A stretch of DNA of 64,000 nucleotides from Enterovibrio qingdaonensis (lineage in GTDB: Bacteria > Pseudomonadota > Gammaproteobacteria > Enterobacterales > Vibrionaceae), in assembly GCF_028683135.1 (NCBI RefSeq), contig NZ_JAJUBB010000017.1, forward strand, positions 51,948 to 115,947, read 5' to 3'. Numbering within the stretch: the first letter of the stretch is position 1; each line of letters starts with the position of its first letter. A program made the position numbers and the translations under genes. Shown here piece after piece: positions 45,869 through 54,909 of this stretch. Below the pieces are notes generated by a model that saw nothing but the letters and a program-made list of their open reading frames with translations, did no database searches and was not told the DNA's origin.

Positions 45869-47983
45869 ATGACTTCCAAAGCTGATATTTTTCATCTTAT
45901 TCGGCGTATTGTCTGTGCACTGCTTATTACGGCATTTGCACCTTCACTCGTTCAGGCTGAAACCACCTCGACAGGATGGCTGACTAGCCCTGCGCATCCT
46001 CCCGTACAAGCTCGCGTAGTGCTGACGGGCGACGTCGATCCCAATAATCAAACGGTGAACGGTTTTATCGAGGTCACACTCGACGGAGACTGGAAAACCT
46101 ACTGGCGATCTCCCGGAGAAGGGGGCGTCGCACCCAGCCTTAATTGGCAAGCCTCCCAAAATATCCAAAGCGTCGACTGGTCATGGCCAGCACCGCATCG
46201 CTATGATCTACTGGGCATAGATACCCTCGGCTATAAACATGACGTGATATTTCCGATTGCTTTGCATGTAGAGGATCTATCACAGCCTGTAACCTTTGCA
46301 GGCACACTGACGCTTTCTTCCTGCACCACGGTTTGCGTACTCACGGACTATCCGTTCTCATTGTCATTTAATCCTGAGCAATTGACGACGGATGTTGATG
46401 CCCTTCACTTGTATGCAAAAGCGGTGAGTCAGGTGCCGAAAGCGTCACCGCTTTTAAACGATGTAAATGCGGTTTGGGATAGCAATTCACAAACACTGCA
46501 GGTATCTGCCACCAAAACCTTACCGTGGCAATCTCCAGATATCGTGGTCGATAGCAACGCTGAGGCTTTGCTTGATGTGGCCTATTCCGTCCCAACCGTT
46601 TCGGTAGACGGCAATACGGTGACGGCCACGTTTAAAGCCAGTAGCTGGATGGGGACTCCTGAGCTTTCAGGCGAAAACATCAACCTGACTTTTATTGATA
46701 AGGATTTTCTTGCAGAGCAACACGTCACTGTTGCAGCAGGGCTAATCAGCAAAACAACACCAGCGTTTTCATTTGGTTCAGCAGTCATCTTTGCACTGCT
46801 GGGCGGACTTATCCTCAATATCATGCCCTGCGTATTGCCTGTCCTTGGCATGAAACTGAGCAGTGTGATAACGGCACAGGGCTTGGATAAGAAACATATC
46901 CGTCGACAGTTCATTGCATCGGCAACCGGCATTGTGTTTTCGTTTTGGCTAATTGCTGGATTACTTATCGCACTCAAAGTCACCGGCAATGCTGTTGGCT
47001 GGGGTATTCAATTCCAAAGTCCCTTCTTCATTGGATTGATGGTGGTCATCACCACCTTGTTTGCCGCCAATATGCTGGGGTTGTTTGATATACGCTTGTC
47101 ATCCAATACCAGCACTTGGCTAGCTACCCGCGGTGACAACAGCTATTCAGGGCACTTCGTGCAAGGCATGTTCGCCACGTTATTGGCGACACCTTGTTCC
47201 GCGCCCTTTCTTGGTACAGCCGTGGCCTTTGCACTTGCTGCATCGACGCCGACCTTGCTCGCAATCTTTACCGCTCTGGGCATAGGAATGGCACTACCTT
47301 GGCTATTGGTTGCCGCTTTCCCTGCCTTGGCGAAGCACCTTCCAAAACCCGGGCCTTGGATAAACAAACTGAAGTCGCTGTTCGGCTTTATGATGCTGGC
47401 AACTGCACTTTGGCTGATAAGCCTTCTAACCAATCACCTCCCGTTTGGTTCGGTCGTCCTCATCACACTCGCTGTTTTGACGCTTGCCATTTGGCGTGTC
47501 ACTAAGGTGTTTGGTAAAAAGCGCGCCATCCTTGTCAGTGCCTTTGGCATTGTACTCAGCACATCCGCCCTATTAATCGCAAGTTTAACGACCTCGCACT
47601 GGGTGACACCACTGCCTCAAGATCTACCTTGGCAAAAGCTGTCTGAACAGCGAATTGCCGCTGAAGTCAATGCTGGTAATGTTGTTTATGTCGATGTGAC
47701 CGCTGACTGGTGCATTACCTGTAAAGCCAACAAAATCGGTGTATTGCTTCAAGAGCCAGTATACAGCCGTCTTCAGGCACCAGACGTCGTTACGCTTCAG
47801 GGCGATTGGACAGTACCGAGTGAATCAGTGACAAATTACCTGCAAAAACACGGTCGTTATGGTGTGCCATTCAATATTGTTTATGGCCCCAATGCACCCG
47901 AGGGAATCCCGTTGCCTGTGGTGCTTTCAGATAAAGACGTGATAAACGCGATTAACTGGGCCAAAGGAGCAAACAATGGATAA
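45869..47983 (+). CDS. ScsB-like membrane thiol:disulfide reductase (DsbD relative)
   Basis: Moves electrons from cytoplasmic thioredoxin to periplasmic partners. 704 residues: signal sequence, periplasmic N-terminal domain with LDGDWKTYWRSPGEGGVAPS (diagnostic of ScsB) and a Cys pair in SSCTTVCVLTD (about 152-157); eight-TM core with NIMPCVLPVLGMK (about 315-327) and ATPCSAPFLGTAVAF (about 442); and a C-terminal thioredoxin-like domain with DWCITCK (about 612-618). All six redox Cys are present. It overlaps the next gene by 8 bases. Confidence 0.88.
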   Translation: MTSKADIFHLIRRIVCALLITAFAPSLVQAETTSTGWLTSPAHPPVQARVVLTGDVDPNNQTVNGFIEVTLDGDWKTYWRSPGEGGVAPSLNWQASQNIQSVDWSWPAPHRYDLLGIDTLGYKHDVIFPIALHVEDLSQPVTFAGTLTLSSCTTVCVLTDYPFSLSFNPEQLTTDVDALHLYAKAVSQVPKASPLLNDVNAVWDSNSQTLQVSATKTLPWQSPDIVVDSNAEALLDVAYSVPTVSVDGNTVTATFKASSWMGTPELSGENINLTFIDKDFLAEQHVTVAAGLISKTTPAFSFGSAVIFALLGGLILNIMPCVLPVLGMKLSSVITAQGLDKKHIRRQFIASATGIVFSFWLIAGLLIALKVTGNAVGWGIQFQSPFFIGLMVVITTLFAANMLGLFDIRLSSNTSTWLATRGDNSYSGHFVQGMFATLLATPCSAPFLGTAVAFALAASTPTLLAIFTALGIGMALPWLLVAAFPALAKHLPKPGPWINKLKSLFGFMMLATALWLISLLTNHLPFGSVVLITLAVLTLAIWRVTKVFGKKRAILVSAFGIVLSTSALLIASLTTSHWVTPLPQDLPWQKLSEQRIAAEVNAGNVVYVDVTADWCITCKANKIGVLLQEPVYSRLQAPDVVTLQGDWTVPSESVTNYLQKHGRYGVPFNIVYGPNAPEGIPLPVVLSDKDVINAINWAKGANNG

Positions 47984-48497
47984 CGACAAGAAAAAAGCAT
48001 CATGGCGACAACCGCGATTTTGGCTTCGAGAAATCTTGCCCTACGTGGCTTTGTTCTTGGTTATTTCTTTCGCGGTTGATCTTTGGCGCAGTCAGGACAT
48101 GCCAAGTGGCAAGGTTCCGAGCCAACAAATGACAACCGTTAACGGCCTAGATATCGATTTGGCCAAAATGAGCCAAGAACAACCTGTCCTGGTTTACTTT
48201 TGGGCCACATGGTGTGGCGCATGCAAGTTTGTCACCCCAACGGTCAATTGGCTCTCTGACGATCATCAAGTCGTCTCCGTCGCGATCACATCAGGCGACA
48301 ACGCGCGAGTAAAACGCTATCTGGCGGGACATGATCTGGATTTTGACGCCGTCAACGATGAACGCGGAGTTTTGGCAAGTACTTGGGGCATTCAAGCAAC
48401 ACCGACCATCGTCATCATCAATAAAGGTGAAATTACATCGATTACCACAGGCATCTCCACACCGCCGGGATTACTGGCACGCCTGTGGCTTTCATAA
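47976..48497 (+). CDS. ScsD-like membrane-anchored thioredoxin
   Basis: 173 residues: one N-terminal TM (ILPYVALFLVISFAVDLW) and a periplasmic TlpA/thioredoxin domain with FWATWCGACKFV (active site CGAC near 78-81) and the cis-Pro QATPTIVII. In scs operons ScsD is a probable partner of ScsB. Start overlaps scsB (ATGGATAA), so the two are coupled. Confidence 0.85.
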   Translation: MDNDKKKASWRQPRFWLREILPYVALFLVISFAVDLWRSQDMPSGKVPSQQMTTVNGLDIDLAKMSQEQPVLVYFWATWCGACKFVTPTVNWLSDDHQVVSVAITSGDNARVKRYLAGHDLDFDAVNDERGVLASTWGIQATPTIVIINKGEITSITTGISTPPGLLARLWLS

Positions 48498-48516
48498 CGA
48501 AATTTTGAGGGTAAAC

Positions 48517-49254
48517 ATGAAAAAACTCACTATTGCCATCGTGGCATCGCTGTCACTTTGGGCAGCAACAAATGCATTTGCTAACGACGTAACACTCAGC
48601 AACACCGAGCAATCTCAGCTTGACGATATTGTCACTATGTTGAAAGGGAACCCTGAGTTGATCCCTAACTTACATCAGGGCATCAAGGGATACATCACTC
48701 AGCAAACACAAATCGATCAAGTGTTGGTGCAAAATCACGACTACCTCTACAACAACCCGAAACACCCGCAATTTGGTGCGGTAAATCCAAAACTGACCAT
48801 TATTAACTTTACCGATTACAGCTGCCCATTCTGTAAAAAGCTGGATCCTGTTTTGCACCAAGCCGCGCTGTCTTACCCGGATGTAAGAGTCGTGAATGTG
48901 TTGGTGCCCTTAATCGAAATGCGCAATCCGCTCTCTGACAAAAACTCGGCGGCGTTCGCCATCAATGTTTGGAACCAAGACAGAGACAAGTTCTTTGATG
49001 TAAATGAAACGCTGATCAAAAAGCCAAGTGCCCACGACAACCGTTCTGTTACCAACGTGGCAAAGAAATTTAATACCGAGGCCAGCTTAAAATCGTCTGA
49101 AGAAACTCAGAAGATAATTGAAAAGAATTATCAGCTGTTCAATGAACTCGGTCTGCGCGGCACACCCGCAATGGTCATTGGTGATCAAATCGTTCCAGGC
49201 TATGTGCCAATGGAAGAGCTCAAAAAGCTCATCGATAACGCGCTCGCTTCCTAG
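48517..49254 (+). CDS. ScsC-like periplasmic DsbA-fold thiol oxidoreductase
   Basis: 245 residues from ATG 48517 (GAGGG ribosome site); the longer open frame upstream overlaps scsD and lacks a signal peptide. Signal peptide ending AFA, an N-terminal helical region that may trimerise as in Proteus ScsC, then a thioredoxin domain with DYSCPFCKKL (active site CPFC) and the cis-Pro loop GLRGTPAMVIG. Acts with ScsB as an isomerase/reductase in known systems. Confidence 0.87.
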   Translation: MKKLTIAIVASLSLWAATNAFANDVTLSNTEQSQLDDIVTMLKGNPELIPNLHQGIKGYITQQTQIDQVLVQNHDYLYNNPKHPQFGAVNPKLTIINFTDYSCPFCKKLDPVLHQAALSYPDVRVVNVLVPLIEMRNPLSDKNSAAFAINVWNQDRDKFFDVNETLIKKPSAHDNRSVTNVAKKFNTEASLKSSEETQKIIEKNYQLFNELGLRGTPAMVIGDQIVPGYVPMEELKKLIDNALAS

Positions 49255-49278
49255 GCAAATCTGCTTTTACCCATAATC

Positions 49279-49303
49279 GGAGAGGAACTTCCTCTCCTTT
49301 TTC
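49279..49303 (+). terminator. Terminator of the scs-like operon
   Basis: GGAGAGGAA-c-TTCCTCTCC followed by TTTTT, 25 bases past the ScsC-like stop. The rest of the 250-base gap to 49505 is A/T-rich and presumably holds the LPMO promoter. Confidence 0.8.
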
Positions 49304-49505
49304 CTCTAATGCCTTCCTCAATTCGCTACATCTCTCAAAGTAGATCACGCATTTCTTACATCCATTGAAACCTTACATCTTCTTTTTCGAGTGACCATAA
49401 ATTTGAGCATCTTCAAATTGAAGGACAGCGTTCAATTAACCAACCCTTGGAGTGCACAGTAGAAAAACAACATTGTATTAACAATTAACATAAAGAGGAA
49501 AAAGC

Positions 49506-51074
49506 ATGTTACGCACTCGGCTCCTACCCTATGTCGCTGTTGCTTCGGCTGTTTCATCCATCGCTATAACGAGTAATGTCTCAGCACACGGTTACATGGA
49601 CTATCCTCCATCCAGACAAGAAATTTGTTATCGCGATGGTGGCTATTGGGACTCCAATGACGGCTCAACGATCCCTAATGCAGCATGTCGTAATGCCTAT
49701 GTAGAATCTGGTTGGTATCCTTTCGTACAAAAGTCAGAATTTGCCAAGCTGGTTTCAGACTACAATAATCAAACCGCTGTTGAACTCGCGGTGCCTGATG
49801 GCGAGCTTTGCTCCGCTGCCGATCCAAAGAAATCTGGCATGAATACGCCTTCAACGGAATGGCAAAAAACACCGATAGATCCTTCTCTCAATGGCAAGTT
49901 GACACTTCTCTACAACGCCATGACGCCGCATAATCCTAGCTTTTGGAAAATCTATCTTTCCAATGCCAGCTACAACCCAGCCGTAGACACCCTCAAGTGG
50001 ACTGATCTGGATATTCTCGCTGAGTTTGGCAATGTTCCTGTCGTCGAAATCAATGGCACCAAGTATTACCAAATGGAAATTACCCTGCCGACAGATCGCG
50101 TGGGAGATGCCATCCTGTTTTCCCGCTGGCAACGCGAAGACCCCGCTGGAGAAGGTTTCTATAACTGTAGCGACATCAGCTTTGGTGGCGATGTCACGCC
50201 CCCCACGTGGACTAACATCGGTAACGCGATTAAATCAACGACCAACGCAAATGCAGGTGATACCGTCTGGTTCCGCTTGTTCGATGCCAATGGCACAGAA
50301 ACCATCTTCGAAAAACTCCCCATTGACGCGACTAACGAATCAGAAGCCGTTTGGACAACCCAGCTTGCGGAGATTGTGAATGCCTCGACCATCGCGTTGA
50401 TGGGTAAACAGGCAACTGACGGGACAATTACGTGGGACAGCAACGATATTTATGCAAACGCCGTTTATGCCATCGATAAAAACAGCACTTTCCAACTGGA
50501 AGTAAAAGCCGCACCAAGTAACAACGCACCAGCCTTAAGTGCTCCAAGCTTGGTATCGGTTGAAAGCGGAAAGAATGTCACGATCGCAATCTCGGCGTCA
50601 GATCCGGACAATGACGCCCTTACCTTTACCGCGAGTTCAGGCACGCTTTCGGTCACTGGCAATAACGCATCGCTGCTTTATGTTGCGCCAACAACAACCA
50701 CCGATATCGCCGAGCAACTGCTCGTGACCGTCAGCGACGGAACAGCAACCACAAATGCGACGATCACAGTCAACATAACGGGTTCTGGCGCGGTAGGAGA
50801 AACCAATTGGTCTGCCGATGTCGTTTACCTAGGCGGTGATAAAGTTACGCATTTTGGGACAACGTATACCGCTCAATGGTGGACGAAAGGCCAAGAGCCT
50901 GGCACATCTTCTGCTTGGGTGGCAGATAAAGCCCCTGGTGATACGGCATGGAGCACTGACAGCACCTACACGTCAGGAGACACAGTGACATACCAAGGAA
51001 AAGCCTATAAAGCAAAATGGTGGACGAAAGGTGATGTCCCCTCAAATGGCGGACCTTGGCAGGAAATTATTTAG
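49506..51074 (+). CDS. Chitin-active AA10 lytic polysaccharide monooxygenase with two CBM5/12 modules
   Basis: Secreted copper enzyme that cleaves crystalline chitin (or cellulose) oxidatively. 522 residues: signal peptide to residue 27, AA10 domain starting at His28 (HGYMDYPPSRQEIC; the N-terminal His is a copper ligand once processed), second ligand His near 142 in AMTPHNPSFWK, and FSRWQREDPAGEGFYNCSD; a GbpA-like middle and an Ig/cadherin-type domain (about 340-425); then two chitin-binding domains with AQWWTKGQEPG and AKWWTKGDVPS. GbpA-like function in chitin use and colonisation is likely. Several Cys support disulfide formation. Confidence 0.9.
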   Translation: MLRTRLLPYVAVASAVSSIAITSNVSAHGYMDYPPSRQEICYRDGGYWDSNDGSTIPNAACRNAYVESGWYPFVQKSEFAKLVSDYNNQTAVELAVPDGELCSAADPKKSGMNTPSTEWQKTPIDPSLNGKLTLLYNAMTPHNPSFWKIYLSNASYNPAVDTLKWTDLDILAEFGNVPVVEINGTKYYQMEITLPTDRVGDAILFSRWQREDPAGEGFYNCSDISFGGDVTPPTWTNIGNAIKSTTNANAGDTVWFRLFDANGTETIFEKLPIDATNESEAVWTTQLAEIVNASTIALMGKQATDGTITWDSNDIYANAVYAIDKNSTFQLEVKAAPSNNAPALSAPSLVSVESGKNVTIAISASDPDNDALTFTASSGTLSVTGNNASLLYVAPTTTTDIAEQLLVTVSDGTATTNATITVNITGSGAVGETNWSADVVYLGGDKVTHFGTTYTAQWWTKGQEPGTSSAWVADKAPGDTAWSTDSTYTSGDTVTYQGKAYKAKWWTKGDVPSNGGPWQEII

Positions 51075-51087
51075 CGCAACAGGTATA

Positions 51088-51119
51088 AAAAAACGCCCCA
51101 CAATGTGGGGCGTTTTTTA
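51088..51119. terminator. Bidirectional terminator between the LPMO gene and zipA
   Basis: AACGCCCCACA and TGTGGGGCGTT, a GC-rich stem flanked by A and T runs, in the 65-base gap between the convergent genes. Confidence 0.88.
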
Positions 51120-51139
51120 TTCTTTTTGTCTTTTATATA

Positions 51140-52081
51140 TTACGCATGCGCATGAAATTGTTTAATTTTCTCGCGATAGCCATCAAGTCGCTGAGGCGTC
51201 ATCATGTTGCGATTGTCATCCGTCACTAAACCACCCATTTGGTCAGCCACTTCCTGAGCCGTTTTCAGCATCAACTTAAAGTTTTGTTCCGCCTCACCAA
51301 AACATGGCAACGTCATAAAGAAGGTGATGCCTGGCGTAGTAAACTGATGAATGGAAGTCAGCGGGAAACTGCCCGGATTAAACATATTTGCCGCACTGAA
51401 AAGGACTTTACCCGTGCCCGCCAAATCTGCATGTCGATGGAAGATATCCATCTCACCAAACAACATACCGTGCTGCTCTAGACAATTGATCAGATCTTCA
51501 CCCGGGAACTCAACGTTACCGCTGGCCTGTACATTGATGATAAGAACTTGTGTTTCAGGCTCTTTGGGTGCTTCCTCAACAATGTCTTCTTCAACCACGT
51601 CCTCAACAGCATCAACGGTTTCTTCAGATACCGTCTCGGTAACGATTTCCGTCTGCTCTGTCTCATACGCTGGTTTCGCAGTCGCAACGTCGTGAGTCGG
51701 TTCGCTAACCGTGCGCGTCGCATCGTCATCGCTGTCTGATGCGGTAAAGACGGGGAGATCGATCTCTTCATCTTTTACGACTTTTTGAGCTGGCTCATCA
51801 CTGGCAAAAAGCGGGTCTACCTCTGGTTTATCACCAAAACTCAACTCAGGCTCTTTTCGTGGTGCTTTCGGCGTTTCTGGCTCACCCGATTTAATAACGC
51901 GGACGGAACCAATACCATCTTGATCGAATCCAGTGTCATCTTTGTCCCTAAGTTTGCCAATAGGTCTTTCAGCAAACTTTGCAGGCTTTTCCTTTCGGCT
52001 AGTCCATAGGCCATGAAGTAGCAGCGCAGCAATCGCTACTGCTCCCAAAATGATTAAAACAAGGCGCAATTCCTGCATCAT
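51140..52081 (-). CDS. zipA: Cell division protein ZipA
   Basis: ZipA anchors FtsZ to the inner membrane. 313 residues: N-terminal TM (MMQELRLVLIILGAVAIAAL), a long acidic/proline-rich linker (about 30-185), and the C-terminal FtsZ-binding domain (about 186-313; VLIINVQASGNVEFPGEDLI, PGSFPLTSIHQFTTPGITFF). The standard MMQELRL-type start is at 52081. It is divergent from cysZ, but its usual downstream partner ligA is 9.3 kb away. Confidence 0.94.
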   Translation of the reverse strand: MMQELRLVLIILGAVAIAALLLHGLWTSRKEKPAKFAERPIGKLRDKDDTGFDQDGIGSVRVIKSGEPETPKAPRKEPELSFGDKPEVDPLFASDEPAQKVVKDEEIDLPVFTASDSDDDATRTVSEPTHDVATAKPAYETEQTEIVTETVSEETVDAVEDVVEEDIVEEAPKEPETQVLIINVQASGNVEFPGEDLINCLEQHGMLFGEMDIFHRHADLAGTGKVLFSAANMFNPGSFPLTSIHQFTTPGITFFMTLPCFGEAEQNFKLMLKTAQEVADQMGGLVTDDNRNMMTPQRLDGYREKIKQFHAHA

Positions 52082-52348
52082 TTAATCTCAGTATTTATCC
52101 AATTAACGACGATCGGCGTACCTATCTAAACACCTAGGAACAGCCTTTGGCAATGTCGCACTCACAAATTGCTGACTACTGTACCAAAAAGTGTATAAAA
52201 GTTAACGTCCATACCGCGAGAACACTGAAAAAGTCACTGTTCTGTCTAGGTTTTGACAACCCGTTCGAGCAAAAATTCGCCAAAGTCACAAATTGCTATT
52301 CTCACCCTGAAACCGTTACCATTAGGAGACTTACAGCAAGGAGACGTT

Positions 52349-53110
52349 ATGACACCTTCTCAATTGGCCAAGCAACCCGTATCCGGGGCTAGCTATTTTC
52401 TCCGCGGATTCTCGTTGGCTTTTACTCCAGGCATACGAAGATTCGTCATTATTCCGCTCGCGGTAAATCTGATTTTGATGGGTTCGCTAATTGGTATTGT
52501 ATTGTCGCAGCTAAGCGGTTGGATTGATGGCTGGCTCTCTTACATCCCCCAATGGCTTGATTGGCTGTCTTATCTTCTCTGGCCAATGCTGGCAATTGCG
52601 ATCTTGGTGATATGTTCATACTTCTTCAGTACGGTCGCAAACTGGATTGCCGCACCTTTTAACGGCTTACTGGCTGAGCACTTAGAAGCGCACCTTACAG
52701 GTAAACGTCCACCTGATGATGGATTAGCGGGTGTGATTAAAGATCTCCCACGCGTGTTTAAACGTGAATGGCAGAAACTCTGGTATTACCTACCAAAAGC
52801 ATTGGGGTTGCTTATCTTGATGTGGATCCCTGCAATTGGCCAAACATTAGGGCCTGTGCTTTGGTTCCTATTCAGTGCCTGGATGATGGGGATTCAATAT
52901 TGTGACTACCCGTTCGATAATCACCGAGTGTCTTTTCCCAACATGAAAGCCACCCTGCGCCAAAACAAAGGCTCTACCATGAGCTTCGGTGGTCTGGTGA
53001 TGTTTTTCACCATGACGCCAATACTCAACCTGTTTGTCATGCCCGCAGCCGTCTGTGGCGCGACCGCAATGTGGGTCGATAAGTACCGCAACGACCTCGC
53101 ACGTTACTGA
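52349..53110 (+). CDS. cysZ: Sulfate transporter CysZ
   Basis: Inner-membrane sulfate uptake protein feeding cysteine synthesis. 253 residues from ATG 52349 (AAGGAGA site); the longer frame upstream lacks family similarity. Four or more hydrophobic segments, [40 protein letters not shown], and [19 protein letters not shown], the typical CysZ features. Neighbour cysK uses the sulfide that results. Confidence 0.93.
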   Translation: MTPSQLAKQPVSGASYFLRGFSLAFTPGIRRFVIIPLAVNLILMGSLIGIVLSQLSGWIDGWLSYIPQWLDWLSYLLWPMLAIAILVICSYFFSTVANWIAAPFNGLLAEHLEAHLTGKRPPDDGLAGVIKDLPRVFKREWQKLWYYLPKALGLLILMWIPAIGQTLGPVLWFLFSAWMMGIQYCDYPFDNHRVSFPNMKATLRQNKGSTMSFGGLVMFFTMTPILNLFVMPAAVCGATAMWVDKYRNDLARY

Positions 53111-53124
53111 TCCATCCATAAAAC

Positions 53125-53172
53125 AACACCTTTGTTCTGAGTTAACGATCACTCAGCAAAGGTGTTTTGTTC
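53125..53172 (+). terminator. Terminator after cysZ
   Basis: AACACCTTTG (53125-53134) and CAAAGGTGTT (53157-53166) with an internal GAGT/ACTC pair in the loop, followed by T-rich sequence. Confidence 0.78.
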
Positions 53173-53310
53173 TCCTATTGTGCATATAACTGCGAAGCCC
53201 ACCTGAAACAAACCTAATTACAATAAGATATAACTAGACATTCCTTTGAAATTAGAAAATACACGATATGCTTGTATCCGTATCCCCCTGCAACCGAAGG
53301 AACGAAGAAG

Positions 53311-54279
53311 ATGGGTAAAATTTACGAAGACAATTCAACCACTATGGGCAACACTCCACTGGTACGTTTAAACCGTGTATCTAACGGAAAAGTGCTGGTT
53401 AAGATTGAAGCTCGCAACCCTAGCTTTAGCGTTAAATGCCGTATCGGTGCAAACATGATTTGGGATGCCGAAAAAAGCGGCAAACTGAAGCCAGGCGTTG
53501 AGCTTGTAGAACCCACCAGTGGTAACACAGGTATCGCACTCGCATACGTTGCTGCGGCGCGCGGTTACAAACTCACGCTGACCATGCCTGAATCAATGAG
53601 CCTTGAGCGCCGTAAGTTGCTGAAAGCACTGGGTGCAAACCTCGTACTCACCGAAGCAGCGAAAGGCATGAAAGGTGCCATTGCAAAAGCAGAAGAGATT
53701 GTTGCTTCAGATCCAGAAAAATACTTACTACTTCAGCAGTTTGATAACCCAGCAAACCCAGAGATTCACGAGAAAACAACAGGTCCAGAAATCTGGGAAG
53801 ACACTGACGGCGAGATTGACGTGTTCGTCTCTGGTGTTGGTACAGGCGGTACACTGACCGGTGTAAGCCGTTTCATTAAAAACACCAAAGGTAAGGCAAT
53901 CACGACCGTTGCCGTTGAGCCTGCTGAATCACCTGTTATTACACAAACCGTAAATGGCGACGCAGTACAACCAGCACCGCACAAAATCCAAGGTATCGGC
54001 GCAGGTTTCGTACCTGGCAACTTAGATTTATCACTGGTTGATAAGACAGTACTGGTTACGTCTGATGAAGCCATTGCGATGGCGCGTCGACTGATGGAAG
54101 AAGAAGGTATTTTGGCGGGCATCTCTTCCGGTGCAGCGGTAGTTGCTGCCAACAAAGTTGCTGAATTGCCTGAGTTTGCGGACAAAACTATCGTCACCAT
54201 CCTGCCAAGTTCTGGTGAGCGTTACCTGAGTTCTGCACTGTTTGCAGGTATCTTCACAGAGCTCGAAAACCAGCAATAA
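53311..54279 (+). CDS. cysK: Cysteine synthase A
   Basis: PLP enzyme making cysteine from O-acetylserine and sulfide. 322 residues from ATG 53311; the 13-codon upstream extension is not family-like. PLP lysine Lys42 in [14 protein letters not shown], the substrate loop [11 protein letters not shown], and the phosphate loop [10 protein letters not shown]. Downstream of cysZ and upstream of pts genes, as in Vibrio and enterics. Confidence 0.96.
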   Translation: MGKIYEDNSTTMGNTPLVRLNRVSNGKVLVKIEARNPSFSVKCRIGANMIWDAEKSGKLKPGVELVEPTSGNTGIALAYVAAARGYKLTLTMPESMSLERRKLLKALGANLVLTEAAKGMKGAIAKAEEIVASDPEKYLLLQQFDNPANPEIHEKTTGPEIWEDTDGEIDVFVSGVGTGGTLTGVSRFIKNTKGKAITTVAVEPAESPVITQTVNGDAVQPAPHKIQGIGAGFVPGNLDLSLVDKTVLVTSDEAIAMARRLMEEEGILAGISSGAAVVAANKVAELPEFADKTIVTILPSSGERYLSSALFAGIFTELENQQ

Positions 54280-54318
54280 TCAACTATCTCAGTTATTTGA
54301 CATTCTCATTACTGAAAA

Positions 54319-54346
54319 TAAAAAGCCCCTGTTGGGGCTTTTTTTG
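54319..54346 (+). terminator. Terminator of cysK
   Basis: AAAAGCCCC-tgtt-GGGGCTTTT with a T7 tail. From here to 54597 (about 250 bases) there is no gene; the ptsH promoter must lie here, but I cannot assign its boxes with confidence. Confidence 0.88.
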
Positions 54347-54597
54347 TTTGATTTTTCGAGCCTGCTCTAGTAAAAATTCCCCGCCTTTTATTTTTAAGCT
54401 CGAAATTAATCCGTGACTCGAATGTGAGCAAGTTGTAGATTTGAGTGAAAATGTCACAAAAATTTGACTTGGATTAAGCAAGAGCATTCAAATCTTGGTT
54501 AGTTTACGGTCCACCGATAGCCAAAGAAGGCCATTCGGTTTAAGCTATCCACAGATTTAATACATAAACCTAAATAAATAATGTATCGGGGTAAAAC

Positions 54598-54855
54598 ATG
54601 TATCAAAAGCAAGTAGAAATCACTGCTGAAAACGGTCTGCACACTCGTCCTGCTGCTCAGTTTGTTAAAGAAGCAAAAGGCTTCGACGCAAAAATCACTG
54701 TTGTATCTGGTGGTAAAGAAGCAAGCGCGACTAGCCTGTTCAAACTGCAAACTCTGGGTCTGACCAAGGGTACTGTAGTGACTATCAAAGCTGAAGGTGC
54801 ACAAGCTCAAGAAGCAGTTGATTTCCTAGTTAAGCTGATGGACGAGCTGGAATAA
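54598..54855 (+). CDS. ptsH: Phosphocarrier protein HPr
   Basis: Passes phosphate from enzyme I to sugar-specific IIA proteins. 85 residues, canonical length, with phospho-His15 in [13 protein letters not shown] and Ser46 in the [11 protein letters not shown] motif. First gene of ptsH-ptsI-crr. Confidence 0.97.
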   Translation: MYQKQVEITAENGLHTRPAAQFVKEAKGFDAKITVVSGGKEASATSLFKLQTLGLTKGTVVTIKAEGAQAQEAVDFLVKLMDELE

Positions 54856-54909
54856 TCCAGCTCTTTTTCTATCCATTAGTTTTTAATTTGATCAACGTAG
54901 GGTAAAGCT

